Source of the DNA: Methanomassiliicoccaceae archaeon
GTDB lineage: Archaea; Thermoplasmatota; Thermoplasmata; Methanomassiliicoccales; Methanomethylophilaceae
Assembly (NCBI GenBank): GCA_009784745.1
Contig: WQXR01000001.1
Coordinates: forward strand, 1 to 35,862
DNA length: 35,862 nucleotides
Direction: 5' to 3'
The translations under genes and the position numbers were made by a program. This document shows positions 15,854 to 25,008 of the stretch, in pieces (position 1 is the first letter of the stretch; every line of letters begins with the position of its first letter). The notes beneath the pieces were generated by a model that saw only the letters and a program-made list of their open reading frames with translations, searched no databases and was not told where the DNA came from.

Positions 15854-18800
15854 ATGGGTTTGTATCTAAAGCAGATAGAATTGGAGAATTTCAAATCATT
15901 CGGCGGAAAATTAACTATACCGCTGATGGAAGGATATTTAGCTGTAACGGGACCGAACGGTTCCGGAAAGTCGAATATCTCGGATGCGATATTATTTGTG
16001 CTGGGACCGAAAAGTTCCAAGGCGATACGCGCCGGAAAGTTAACCGACCTGATATTTGACGGCGGCCAATCGAAAGCGAAAGCGGATTTCACAAAGGTCT
16101 CACTGGTATTTGATAACAAAGATCGAATGATCCCGTGGGACGACGATACGGTGAAATTAACGCGTCTTGTGAGATTGGCGCAGGACGGAGACAATTACAG
16201 TTCATATTTCTATGTCAACGAAAGAAAATCGTCAATGACTGAATTTGATAACCTGTTGGCAAGAGCGAGAATAAGCGCAGAAGGTTATAACCTCGTACAG
16301 CAGGGTGACGTAACAAGAATAGTTGCAATGGGCAACCTCGAAAGAAGAAGGATACTTGACTCGATATCGGGGATAGCAAGCTTTGACGCCGATCTGGAAA
16401 GTGCAGGAAAAGAGAAGGCGGAAACGGAACAGAACATCGAACGCATAAATATAATCATAAAAGAACTGGACGCAACCCTCGAACAGCTGGAAAAAGATAT
16501 GGTCGAAGCGAGAAAGTATCTCGAAGCACAATCAAGACTGGAAGAAGCGAAAGCACAGATGGTGCACCGTCAGTTAGAGAACGCGGTCGCAGAGGCGGAC
16601 GGGATCAGAGCACAGCTGTTAAGTTCACAGAATGAGATGGAATCCCTGAAACAAAAGAAGTCAAAACTCATCGACAAGGTGGAAGAACTTGCTGTACGTT
16701 TGAGAGACAAAGAAAAAGAGATCGAGGACAAGGCCGGACCGGAATACAAGGAAATAAAGAATAAGATACAGCTCGCATTAATGGAAAAAGCGAAGGCGGA
16801 AGCACGCATTGAGAATATCATCGACGACATATCGGAACAGAACGACAGCATAGAACTCAACAAAGAAAGACTGGCGGAAACGGAAAAGGAGTTACAGACG
16901 TGCGTAAATTCATCATTATCCGTTAAAAATGATATGGACTCGAAGAAAGAGATGCTTGATAATGCCAATAAAGCGCTGAATGAATTGAGAAAGAACATCT
17001 CAAGCGCCGGCGGCGAACTGAAAGCGATACAGGACAGACTTCAGGACACAGAATCAAAGATAGAGATCAAAGCGGAAGAGCAGCAACAGTGTGAGATAAG
17101 AGTTGCAAAAGCGGAATCCGCAAAAGGAACGGCGGAAACGAACGTTGCGTCATACGAAGAACAGCTGCAGAACGCAGATTTCGAGATAAAGGACGCAGAA
17201 TGGAATCTAAAGGAGTTCAGAGAACAGAGCGGTTCCGCCGATCTGCAGCAATTCACATCCAAGATAATGAACGCCAGAAAGAAGGAAGCGGAACTGGAGA
17301 AACAGGAATCCGAACTTAACATGATAATATCAAAATTATCGGCGGATTACGAATCCCTGAAGGCGGAAAAGAGAGTTACGGAAAGGGTACAGCAAAGCGA
17401 AGGCGTATCCGCAATGCTTGAACTCAGAGATAAAGGACAAATGAAAGGCATCCACGGAACGGTCATGGAACTGGCCACCGTTGATAAAGAATTCGAAACA
17501 GCGTTATCCGTCGCAGCGGGCGGAAAGATGCAGGCGGTCATCGTAGATGATGACCAAGTTGCGGAAGAGGCGATAAACTTCCTCAAGAAGAACGGGTACG
17601 GAAGGGTCACGTTCTTACCGCTGTCAAAGATGAGAGAAGGCAAGCCACGCGCAAAGGCAATAATGATAGAAAAGGAAACATCAGGATATGCGATAGATCT
17701 CATAAAATTCAATCCCAAATACAGAGTAGCGTTCTGGTACGCGCTCGGTGATACGTTAGTTGTTAACACAATGAGTGAAGCAAGACGCCTGATGGGTGAT
17801 GTCCGTATCGTAACAAAAGCAGGCGAACTGATAGAAGCATCGGGCGCAATGGTCGGCGGTACCGTGAATACAGCGGCAACATTCAAATTCGGTCCCGCTT
17901 CGGAATCGAAGATGAACTCAGCCGGCACGGAACTGAGGAACGCGACCGCTTCGCTGGACGCACTGAAGCAGATGTTAAGGGATATCAGACAGGAGATACG
18001 CAACTACGACGATGAGATGCGTTCAGTGTCAACCGGCGCAGCCGGCGTTCAGGGAAAGATAGCGGGATACGAGACACAGCTGAACATCCTGAGGCAGAAC
18101 AGGAAGAAGGCAAGTGATGATCTCAACGCAGAGAAACAGAAGCTTGCTGAACTTCAAAAAGAAATGAACAATGCGTCGGACGAATTGAAAAAGTTAACGG
18201 ATCAGTTAACATCGCTCAAAGACGAGAGGACTAGATTACGAAAGTCATTGGTGGACATAGCGCCGGAAGGACTGCAGGAAAAGATACAGACGACGCAGGA
18301 TGATGTGATACGGTTACAAAGCGAGGCGAATGATCTGGCAATGGAATATGCCTCACTGCTCGCGGAACAGGATGCGATAGAAAGCGTAAAGAGCGGACTT
18401 CTTAACGATATAAACGCAGCCAATAGTAAAATTTCATCAAAAATGAACGAAAAGAAAGCGGAAGATGAAAAGATAGAACGTTCGACCACGGACATGAACG
18501 GTCTGAAACGCATAGAGAACGATTTCGAAAGTAAATTAGGCAATTTACGTGAACAAAGAGATAACATACTTCAGGACAAGAGCAGAACGGAAGCGGACAG
18601 TTCGAACCTGACATCAGCGATAACGGCAAAACTGGCGGTACTCACAGGTTACGAAGCGAAGATAGAGATAAGCGACGAGATCGTGAAACAACTCAAGGAA
18701 GAGGTATCGTCGCTTACGATACATGTGAACGACGTACCGTCGGAAGAAGAGATAAAGAGAACGATAAAGTCGTGCGAAACGGTAATGGCAAAGATAGGTT

Positions 18801-19441
18801 CCGTGAATCTGAGAGCGATAGACGATTACGACGAGAAGAAGGAAAGACATACTCGTCTTTCAGCTGACGTCGACAAAATGAACGTACGTATCGACGAATT
18901 GACAACACTGATGGATTCCATAAACAAAGAGAAGAAAGGACTGTTCATGGAAGTGTACGACGGTGTTAACGCTAATTTCAGAGAAATATACGCAGAACTG
19001 TCGGACGGCGGCGAAGCGTACATGAAATTAGAGAATGAAGAACTGCCGTTTGACGGGGGATTACTGATAAACGCGAAACCGAAGAACGGTAAGATGTTAA
19101 GGCTGGACGCACTGAGCGGCGGTGAAAAGAGTTTAACAGCATTGGCGTTCATATTCGCGATACAGGAACTGCAGCCTTCGCCGTTGTATGTTTTGGACGA
19201 GGTGGACATGTTCTTGGATTCCGTGAATGCCGAGATGGTAGCAAAACGCGTAAAGAAGAGCTCACTGAAGGCACAGTTCGTTCAGGTCTCTTTAAGGAAA
19301 GTTACATTGGCGTTAGCGGAACACCTGATAGGTGTGACGCGTGAACGTACGGGAATAAGCAAAATAATTATACAGCCGGACCTTGCCGAAGTATCTAAGT
19401 ACGAGGATGAGGCGGCAAAGAACAAGAAGGATGGGAATTGA
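15854..19441 (+). CDS. smc: Chromosome segregation ATPase SMC
   Basis: A 1195-residue structural-maintenance-of-chromosomes protein that organises and condenses DNA. The N-terminal ATPase half has Walker A GPNGSGKSN and the Q-loop region. Long coiled-coil arms (about 170-500 and 680-1030) flank a hinge (about 520-660, with GMKGIHGTVMEL-like and SGAMVGGT segments). The C-terminal ATPase half has signature LSGGEKSLTALAF and Walker B LYVLDEVDMFLD. Length and layout are standard. The ATG at 15854 abuts GGGAAGGG; a TTG six bases later would have better spacing, so the start is uncertain by two codons. It is the first gene of an operon with scpA and scpB. Confidence 0.97.
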   Translation: MGLYLKQIELENFKSFGGKLTIPLMEGYLAVTGPNGSGKSNISDAILFVLGPKSSKAIRAGKLTDLIFDGGQSKAKADFTKVSLVFDNKDRMIPWDDDTVKLTRLVRLAQDGDNYSSYFYVNERKSSMTEFDNLLARARISAEGYNLVQQGDVTRIVAMGNLERRRILDSISGIASFDADLESAGKEKAETEQNIERINIIIKELDATLEQLEKDMVEARKYLEAQSRLEEAKAQMVHRQLENAVAEADGIRAQLLSSQNEMESLKQKKSKLIDKVEELAVRLRDKEKEIEDKAGPEYKEIKNKIQLALMEKAKAEARIENIIDDISEQNDSIELNKERLAETEKELQTCVNSSLSVKNDMDSKKEMLDNANKALNELRKNISSAGGELKAIQDRLQDTESKIEIKAEEQQQCEIRVAKAESAKGTAETNVASYEEQLQNADFEIKDAEWNLKEFREQSGSADLQQFTSKIMNARKKEAELEKQESELNMIISKLSADYESLKAEKRVTERVQQSEGVSAMLELRDKGQMKGIHGTVMELATVDKEFETALSVAAGGKMQAVIVDDDQVAEEAINFLKKNGYGRVTFLPLSKMREGKPRAKAIMIEKETSGYAIDLIKFNPKYRVAFWYALGDTLVVNTMSEARRLMGDVRIVTKAGELIEASGAMVGGTVNTAATFKFGPASESKMNSAGTELRNATASLDALKQMLRDIRQEIRNYDDEMRSVSTGAAGVQGKIAGYETQLNILRQNRKKASDDLNAEKQKLAELQKEMNNASDELKKLTDQLTSLKDERTRLRKSLVDIAPEGLQEKIQTTQDDVIRLQSEANDLAMEYASLLAEQDAIESVKSGLLNDINAANSKISSKMNEKKAEDEKIERSTTDMNGLKRIENDFESKLGNLREQRDNILQDKSRTEADSSNLTSAITAKLAVLTGYEAKIEISDEIVKQLKEEVSSLTIHVNDVPSEEEIKRTIKSCETVMAKIGSVNLRAIDDYDEKKERHTRLSADVDKMNVRIDELTTLMDSINKEKKGLFMEVYDGVNANFREIYAELSDGGEAYMKLENEELPFDGGLLINAKPKNGKMLRLDALSGGEKSLTALAFIFAIQELQPSPLYVLDEVDMFLDSVNAEMVAKRVKKSSLKAQFVQVSLRKVTLALAEHLIGVTRERTGISKIIIQPDLAEVSKYEDEAAKNKKDGN

Positions 19442-20320
19442 ATGGGAACGGATGCGATGGATGGGATGGAGCAGCATCTGCTGTTCCATAAGGCGCTGAT
19501 AGACGACAGCGTCGGAACGGAAAAGATAGATCGATACATAGGTATGCTCAAAGAGCGAGGACAATGCGAAACCATGAACGATCCGATAGACGAGTCGATA
19601 AGATCGGTTTTCAGTCTGGTACTGGAACATGATCTCGATCCGTGGTCTATCGATATCGTAGAATTCGCTAAGATGTATTCTGTCAGGAAAGTAAAGAGTT
19701 CGGTGGACATGATAGTCGCCGGAAAACTGATACATATGGCGTGGAAGATACTTCGCATGCAATCGGACGTGACATTACAGGAAGGGGAACGTCAGGACCT
19801 CTTCGCAGATGAATGGGATATTAACGTTGACTTTGATGCGATGTATGAACCCGATAAACTGTACGTACCGGACGTGGAGTTCAGGGAAGCGGTAAGACGC
19901 AATTCAACGAGAACGGCAACAATGTTCGAACTCTTGGACGCGTTCGAAGATGCCAGAGAGGAAATAGAGCTGCACCTGATACGCGAACAGGCGAGACAGG
20001 AACAGAAGGAAAGGGAACCGAGAAGGTTCAGCAACAAGGCGCACGAAGAAGATGATAAAAAAGACGTGCAGAACGTTCTCGAAAAGATAGAACATCTGGG
20101 AACGGGACCGATAATGATGCATGATCTTTTCGTTAACGATATAAAAGCAAATATCACAACATTCGTTTCAATACTCCATCTGGTAAAGGAAGGGGTATTG
20201 TCGATATGGCAAGACAATATGCCATACGGCGAGATATTCGTGGAAAAGAAGATAGAATGGAGCGACGGAAAGATAGAGGACGCCGCAGTACAGGGAATAG
20301 AGATGAAGAAGGTGGTCTGA
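19442..20320 (+). CDS. scpA: Segregation and condensation protein A
   Basis: Kleisin subunit that bridges the SMC heads. The 292-residue protein has the N-terminal helical region, including LEHDLDPWSIDIVEFAKMY and IVAGKLIHMAWKILRMQSD, typical of ScpA. The middle is charged and variable. A C-terminal winged-helix segment (about 215-285, VSILHLVKEGVLSIWQ) fits the kleisin contact with the SMC head. The ATG directly follows the smc stop with no gap, and GGATGGGAATTGA upstream provides a ribosome site. Gene order smc-scpA-scpB, as commonly found for the bacterial complex, strongly supports the assignment. Confidence 0.92.
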   Translation: MGTDAMDGMEQHLLFHKALIDDSVGTEKIDRYIGMLKERGQCETMNDPIDESIRSVFSLVLEHDLDPWSIDIVEFAKMYSVRKVKSSVDMIVAGKLIHMAWKILRMQSDVTLQEGERQDLFADEWDINVDFDAMYEPDKLYVPDVEFREAVRRNSTRTATMFELLDAFEDAREEIELHLIREQARQEQKEREPRRFSNKAHEEDDKKDVQNVLEKIEHLGTGPIMMHDLFVNDIKANITTFVSILHLVKEGVLSIWQDNMPYGEIFVEKKIEWSDGKIEDAAVQGIEMKKVV

Positions 20321-20321
20321 G

Positions 20322-20822
20322 TTGGATCCGCGGGGTGCCGTTGAGGCGGCGCTCTTCGCAAGCGCAAAAGGTCTGCGGGTCGTAGATATCGCAGACCGTA
20401 CGGGCTTGACGGAAGAGACCGTCCGAGTATCGCTTAAATCATTGACCATAGAATATGAAAGAATGGGATCGGCGATAAAGATAGCGAAGATAGATTCTGA
20501 ATATGCATTTCAGTTAAAGGATGAATACGCACATTACGCGGAAAAATTCTCAGAATCGGAAATATCAAGATTCGTTCTCAGAACCGCCGCGGCGATCGCT
20601 TACAACCAGCCGGTGCTTCAGTCCGAATTGTTCAGGACGCTTGGCGCAAGGGTTTACGACGATGTACGCAAATTAACGGAACTTGATCTTATAAACGGAA
20701 GACAGAAAGGCCAGACGCTTGAACTTACAACAACGAGAAGATTTGCAGAATATTTCGGAATAGAAGGAACAAGCAAAGCGGACATAAAGAAGTGGATAGA
20801 GAAGATGGATAAAAGGAACTGA
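20322..20822 (+). CDS. scpB: Segregation and condensation protein B
   Basis: A 166-residue protein made of two winged-helix domains. It partners with ScpA and SMC. The pattern VEAALFASAKGLRVVDIADRTGL at the N-terminus and RTAAAIAYNQPVLQSELFRTLG followed by VYDDVRKLTELDLI is diagnostic of ScpB. The start is a TTG one base after the scpA stop, with GGTGGTC as ribosome site. ScpB is the last gene of the operon; a strong hairpin follows it. Confidence 0.92.
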   Translation: MDPRGAVEAALFASAKGLRVVDIADRTGLTEETVRVSLKSLTIEYERMGSAIKIAKIDSEYAFQLKDEYAHYAEKFSESEISRFVLRTAAAIAYNQPVLQSELFRTLGARVYDDVRKLTELDLINGRQKGQTLELTTTRRFAEYFGIEGTSKADIKKWIEKMDKRN

Positions 20823-20830
20823 TCCGTACA

Positions 20831-20875
20831 GCGGAAGAACATACGGCCGCACCGTTCCGCGGCCGTATGTTCCGC
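20831..20875 (+). terminator. Strong hairpin between scpB and the thermosome gene
   Basis: Arms 20831-20850 and 20859-20875 pair along 17 base pairs, with a three-base bulge in the left arm and an eight-base loop (ACCGTTCC). The paired sequence includes CATACGGCCGC opposite GCGGCCGTATG. There is no T-run, so it may be a transcript end stabiliser or a processing or regulatory structure as well as a terminator. Confidence 0.6.
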
Positions 20876-20925
20876 ATCCACCTATGCACGTACGCACAGG
20901 GACAAGAATATTTGATAATAGTAAA

Positions 20926-20979
20926 CATTTATATAGAAGAACTAACTTTAGCCAAACAAGGTTCCAATCTAATGGAGGT
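20926..20979 (+). promoter_or_regulatory. Thermosome promoter and ribosome binding site
   Basis: ATTTATATAG (about 20927-20936) is a strong TATA box predicting a start near 20957. GGAGGT at 20974-20979 lies nine bases before the ATG at 20989. This combination rules out an upstream ATG at 20884 that would place the promoter inside the coding region. Confidence 0.75.
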
Positions 20980-20988
20980 TTGAAGACT

Positions 20989-22629
20989 ATGGGTATGGGT
21001 AACGCACCTATATTGATCCTTAAAGAAGGTACTAAGAGAGACAAAGGAAAGGACGCTCAGTTCAACAACATCGCAGCGGCAAGAACAATATCCGACGCGG
21101 TAAGAAGCAGCCTCGGTCCGAGGGGAATGGACAAGATGCTCGTCGACTCGATGGGCGACGTGATAATAACGAACGACGGCGTAACGATATTGAAAGAAAT
21201 TGATGTACAACACCCGGCAGCAAAGATGCTGGTCGAAGTTGCAAAGACACAGGACGCAGAGGTCGGCGACGGTACGACAACGTCGGTGATAATCGCAGGC
21301 GAACTTCTGAAGAAGGCCATAGACATGGTCGACTCAAGTGTCCACCCGACGATAATCGCAAGCGGTTACAGACTTGCGAACTCGAAAGCACAGGAGATCC
21401 TGATAGACGTTTCCACAAAAGTTTCCGTCAAAGATGACAAACTTTTGAGGAAGATAGCAGAAACAGCGATGATAAGCAAGCAGGTCAACAACTCCAAGGA
21501 GTTCTTCGGGGACCTCGTTGTGAATGCAGTGAAGACAATAGTCGAAAAAGGCGACAAGGGAAAACTTACCGCAGATCTCAGGAATATCCAAGTGGTCAAG
21601 GTAACGGGCGGCTCAATGGACGACACGTTCCTTACGAAAGGACTGATAATTGACAAAGAACCGGTACATCCGTCGATGCCCAGACTCATCAAGAACGCAA
21701 AAGTTGCATTGATGGATGCTCCGTTCGAAGTTAAGAAGACGGAAATAGACGCAAAGATAGAGATAACCGATCCGAGCCAGTTGGGCGCGTTCCTCGCAGA
21801 GGAAGAGAACATGCTCAGAAGGATGGTCGAAAAGATCAAGGCCGTTGGCGCGAACGCGGTGTTCTGCCAGAAGGGAATAGACGATCTGGCGCAGCACTTC
21901 CTTGCGAAAGAGGGAATATATGCGGCAAGACGTGTCAAGAAGGACGACATGGAAAAACTTTCGAGATCCACAGGCGCAAGCATCGTCAACAAATTCGATG
22001 AACTTGAGAAAGCGGACCTCGGTATCGCAGGTTTGATAGAAGTCAGGAAGATGCAGGAAGAGGAGATGACATTCGTCACCGAACTGAAGGACACAAAAGC
22101 AGTATCGATACTCATAAGAGGTGGTACGAAGCACGTGATCGATGAGATAGAAAGATCGCTCATCGACGCATGGAGTGTCGTGAAAGTCGCGATAGAGGAC
22201 GGAATGATGGTCACCGGCGGCGGTTCAACAGCTGTTGAATTGGCAATGAGACTGCGCGAATATGCGGCATCCATCGGCGGAAGGGAGCAGATCGCAATAG
22301 ATGCGTTCGCATCGGCGATGGAGATAATCCCGACAACGCTGGCAGAGAATGCCGGTCTTGATCCGATAGACATACTCATCGAGATGAGAAAACAGCACAA
22401 AGCAGGCAAGAAGCATGCAGGTCTCAACCCCTTTACAGGTAAGGTAGAGGATATGCTGAAACTCGATGTCATCGAACCGTACAGGATAGGCAAACAGGCG
22501 ATCAACTCGGCAACGGATGCGGCGGTCATGATACTCAGGATCGACGATGTCATCGCGGCCCGCGGTATGCCTATGCCGTCAGGTCCCCCGGGAGGAATGC
22601 CGCCCGGCGGAATGGACATGGACGATTAG
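20989..22629 (+). CDS. thsA: Thermosome subunit (group II chaperonin)
   Basis: ATP-dependent folding chamber subunit of about 546 residues. Motifs are the N-terminal NAPILILKEGTKRDKGKDAQ, the nucleotide site VRSSLGPRGMDKMLVDSMGD, the TNDGVTILKE segment, the catalytic-loop GDGTTTSVIIAGELL, and VVKVAIEDGMMVTGGGSTAVELAMRL in the second equatorial part. The C-terminus is a glycine-methionine-rich tail (PPGGMPPGGMDMDD), usual for these proteins. The ATG at 20989 was chosen because GGAGGT precedes it and the family starts there; a longer frame reaches back to 20884. It ends with TAG. A promoter of its own precedes it, and grpE-dnaK-dnaJ follow. Confidence 0.97.
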   Translation: MGMGNAPILILKEGTKRDKGKDAQFNNIAAARTISDAVRSSLGPRGMDKMLVDSMGDVIITNDGVTILKEIDVQHPAAKMLVEVAKTQDAEVGDGTTTSVIIAGELLKKAIDMVDSSVHPTIIASGYRLANSKAQEILIDVSTKVSVKDDKLLRKIAETAMISKQVNNSKEFFGDLVVNAVKTIVEKGDKGKLTADLRNIQVVKVTGGSMDDTFLTKGLIIDKEPVHPSMPRLIKNAKVALMDAPFEVKKTEIDAKIEITDPSQLGAFLAEEENMLRRMVEKIKAVGANAVFCQKGIDDLAQHFLAKEGIYAARRVKKDDMEKLSRSTGASIVNKFDELEKADLGIAGLIEVRKMQEEEMTFVTELKDTKAVSILIRGGTKHVIDEIERSLIDAWSVVKVAIEDGMMVTGGGSTAVELAMRLREYAASIGGREQIAIDAFASAMEIIPTTLAENAGLDPIDILIEMRKQHKAGKKHAGLNPFTGKVEDMLKLDVIEPYRIGKQAINSATDAAVMILRIDDVIAARGMPMPSGPPGGMPPGGMDMDD

Positions 22630-22651
22630 AACGAAACGGGGGTCAAACCCC

Positions 22652-22680
22652 ATTTTTAATTTATATATCAACTAACGGAG
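22652..22680 (+). promoter_or_regulatory. grpE-dnaK-dnaJ promoter region
   Basis: TTTTTAATTTATATATCAAC (22653-22672) contains one or two overlapping TATA boxes, and GGAGG occurs at 22677-22681. The TATA-to-start distance is short: a start near 22680-22690 would leave little or none of the GGAGG in the transcript if the downstream TATA is used. The preceding GGGGGTCAAACCCC (22638-22651) might act as a weak terminator for the thermosome gene. Confidence 0.5.
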
Positions 22681-22690
22681 GATGAACTGT

Positions 22691-23176
22691 ATGACCGTAA
22701 AGGTTGCCGCTGAAAAGATAAGACAGGAAGCCGACGAAAAGATAGCGGCAGCGGAAAAAAAAGTATCCGAGAATCTGGAGATGGCAATGAGGATACAGGC
22801 AGACTTCGATAATTATAAGAAAAGGATACAGCGGGAGAACGAAGAGTTCAGGAAATATGCGTATGAGCCGCTGATGTCCGATCTGCTGGTGATACTGGAC
22901 GATCTCGAACGTGCATTGTCGCACGCATCGGAGGACATAACAGCGGGAGTGAACGGCATTCACCAGAATCTGATAAAGATCCTTTCATCAAAAGGATTGA
23001 CGGAAATAAACGCAAATGGAAAATTCGATCCGAACATTCACGAGGCGCTGTGCGCCGAGCCGGGCGACGAGGACGGAAATATAACCGAAGTTTTCCAAAA
23101 AGGATACAGGATCGGCGACCGTATACTGAGATACGCAAAAGTAAAGGTAACAAGAAAAGAAGGTGAGCAGAAATGA
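22691..23176 (+). CDS. grpE: GrpE nucleotide-exchange factor
   Basis: A 161-residue cochaperone that releases ADP from DnaK. It has the N-terminal charged coiled coil, the signature ADFDNYKKRIQRENEEFRKYA, then LLVILDDLERALSHA, and the beta-domain end GYRIGDRILRYAKVKVTR. An ATG at 22682 touches the GGAGG sequence; the ATG at 22691 has normal spacing and begins MTVKVAAEKI, so I took it. Its stop overlaps the dnaK start (ATGA), indicating coupling. The operon order grpE-dnaK-dnaJ is as in bacteria. Confidence 0.95.
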   Translation: MTVKVAAEKIRQEADEKIAAAEKKVSENLEMAMRIQADFDNYKKRIQRENEEFRKYAYEPLMSDLLVILDDLERALSHASEDITAGVNGIHQNLIKILSSKGLTEINANGKFDPNIHEALCAEPGDEDGNITEVFQKGYRIGDRILRYAKVKVTRKEGEQK

Positions 23177-25008
23177 CTAGGATAATCGGAATTGATCTGG
23201 GAACAAGCAACTCGGCCGCCTCTGTCATGGAGGGCGGAAGGCCTGCGATGGTCCCGAGTGCAGAGGGGACGAGCGCAGGAGGCAAAGCCTTCCCGTCGTA
23301 CGTAGCATTCACGACCGACGGCCAACTGCTGGTCGGAGAACCGGCAAGGAGGCAAGCGGTCACCAACCCGAACGGGACGATAAAGAACATAAAGAGAAAG
23401 ATGGGCACCAGCGAAACGACAAAGGTCTACGGAAAAGAGTACACACCGCAGCAGATATCGGCGTTCATACTGCAGAAAGTGAAACGCGACGCAGAATCCT
23501 ATCTCGGCGAGACAATATCAAAAGCGGTGATAACCGTTCCCGCATATTTCAATGATAACCAGCGTCAGGCAACAAAGGATGCCGGCGCGATAGCGGGTCT
23601 TGAAGTTGTTCGGATAATAAACGAACCGACGGCCGCCGCATTGGCGTACGGCCTTGACAAGAGCGGCGTCGAACAGAAGATATTGGTATTCGATCTGGGC
23701 GGCGGAACGCTGGACGTAACGATAATGGAGTTCAGCGACGGTGTGTTCGAAGTGATATCCACCAACGGCGACACGAAGCTGGGCGGCTCGGATATGGATG
23801 AACTGCTCACGTCGTATGTGTTAAAAGAATTCACAAAGCGCGAAGGCATAGATCTTACGAACGACAGCATGGCATTCTGGAGGGTGCGTGAGGCGTGCGA
23901 GAAGGCAAAGATAGAATTGTCAACGACAATGCAAACAGAAATCAATCTGCCGTTCATAAGTTCCGACGCGTCCGGCCCGAAACATCTGATACAGACGCTC
24001 ACACGTGCGAAACTGGAAGAATTGGTATCGCCTATAGTGAACAGGTGCAGAGGCCCGATAGAAACGGCAATGAAGGATGCGAAGTTAACAAAGGACGGAA
24101 TAAACAAGATAATAATGGTCGGCGGCCCGACAAGGATGCCGATAGTTCAGAATTTTGTTGAAGATATCGTAGGATCGAAGATACAGCGCGGGATAGATCC
24201 GATGGAGTGCGTGTCGATGGGCGCAGCCGTACAGGGTGCGGTGCTCTCAGGTGAAGTAAAAGATGTGTTACTGCTTGATGTGACGCCTCTTTCCTTAGGC
24301 ATAGAGACGTTAGGAGGAATAGCGACAAAACTCATCGACCGCAACACAACAATACCGACGAAGAGGTCGCAGGTCTTCTCAACAGCAGCGGACAATCAGC
24401 CGTCCGTTGAGATCCATGTTGTTCAGGGTGAACGTGACATGGCATCAGACAACACATCACTGGGTCGTTTCAATTTAGACGGCATTCCGCCGGCGCCGAG
24501 AGGCATACCTCAGATCGAAGTTACATTCGACATTGATGCGAACGGGATAATCAACGTATCCGCAAAAGATAAGGGAACAGGCAAGGAACAGAAGATCACG
24601 ATAATGTCGTCGAACAAGCTGAACAAGGACGAGATAGACAGAATGGTCAACGAAGCCGCCCAATTCGCAGATGCGGACAAAGCGAAGCGTGAGAACATCG
24701 AACTTATGAATCAATCGGAAACGGCGATATACACAGTTCGCAAGTCACTTGACGAGTTGGGCGAAAAAGTGAACAACGAAGAGAGAGCGAACGTCGAGGC
24801 CGCGATATCTGATCTGGAAAATGCAAGAAAAGCAGGTGACAGCGCCCAGATAAAGGCAAAGATGGATGCCCTGTTCAAAGCGATGGAACCCATATCCAAG
24901 AAGATATATCAGGACGGATGCGGACCGAACTGCGGACCGAACGCAGACAGCGGTAACGGAAAAGATGATTACGTGGATGCTGATTACAAGATAGTGGACG
25001 AAGAGTGA
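23173..25008 (+). CDS. dnaK: Chaperone DnaK (Hsp70)
   Basis: ATP-driven Hsp70 chaperone of 611 residues. The actin-like ATPase begins IIGIDLGTSNSAASVMEGG; further signatures are VITVPAYFNDNQRQATKDAG, NEPTAAALAYG, VFDLGGGTLDVTI and MVGGPTRMP. The linker VLLLDVTPLSLGIET leads into the substrate-binding domain, and the helical lid ends with DYVDADYKIVDEE. Its ATG overlaps the grpE stop, and its stop overlaps the dnaJ start. Archaeal DnaK genes are thought to derive from bacteria by transfer, which fits this operon, but the base composition looks like its neighbours. Confidence 0.98.
   Translation: MTRIIGIDLGTSNSAASVMEGGRPAMVPSAEGTSAGGKAFPSYVAFTTDGQLLVGEPARRQAVTNPNGTIKNIKRKMGTSETTKVYGKEYTPQQISAFILQKVKRDAESYLGETISKAVITVPAYFNDNQRQATKDAGAIAGLEVVRIINEPTAAALAYGLDKSGVEQKILVFDLGGGTLDVTIMEFSDGVFEVISTNGDTKLGGSDMDELLTSYVLKEFTKREGIDLTNDSMAFWRVREACEKAKIELSTTMQTEINLPFISSDASGPKHLIQTLTRAKLEELVSPIVNRCRGPIETAMKDAKLTKDGINKIIMVGGPTRMPIVQNFVEDIVGSKIQRGIDPMECVSMGAAVQGAVLSGEVKDVLLLDVTPLSLGIETLGGIATKLIDRNTTIPTKRSQVFSTAADNQPSVEIHVVQGERDMASDNTSLGRFNLDGIPPAPRGIPQIEVTFDIDANGIINVSAKDKGTGKEQKITIMSSNKLNKDEIDRMVNEAAQFADADKAKRENIELMNQSETAIYTVRKSLDELGEKVNNEERANVEAAISDLENARKAGDSAQIKAKMDALFKAMEPISKKIYQDGCGPNCGPNADSGNGKDDYVDADYKIVDEE

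Noticed and set aside
18000..19000. Long open frames on the minus strand opposite smc, thermosome and DnaK
   Set aside because: They have serine- or arginine-rich low-complexity translations and no ribosome sites; they are shadows of the strongly biased codons of the real genes.
20884..20988. N-terminal extension of the thermosome from an upstream ATG
   Set aside because: The extension covers the TATA box and the GGAGGT site; family members begin at the ATG at 20989.
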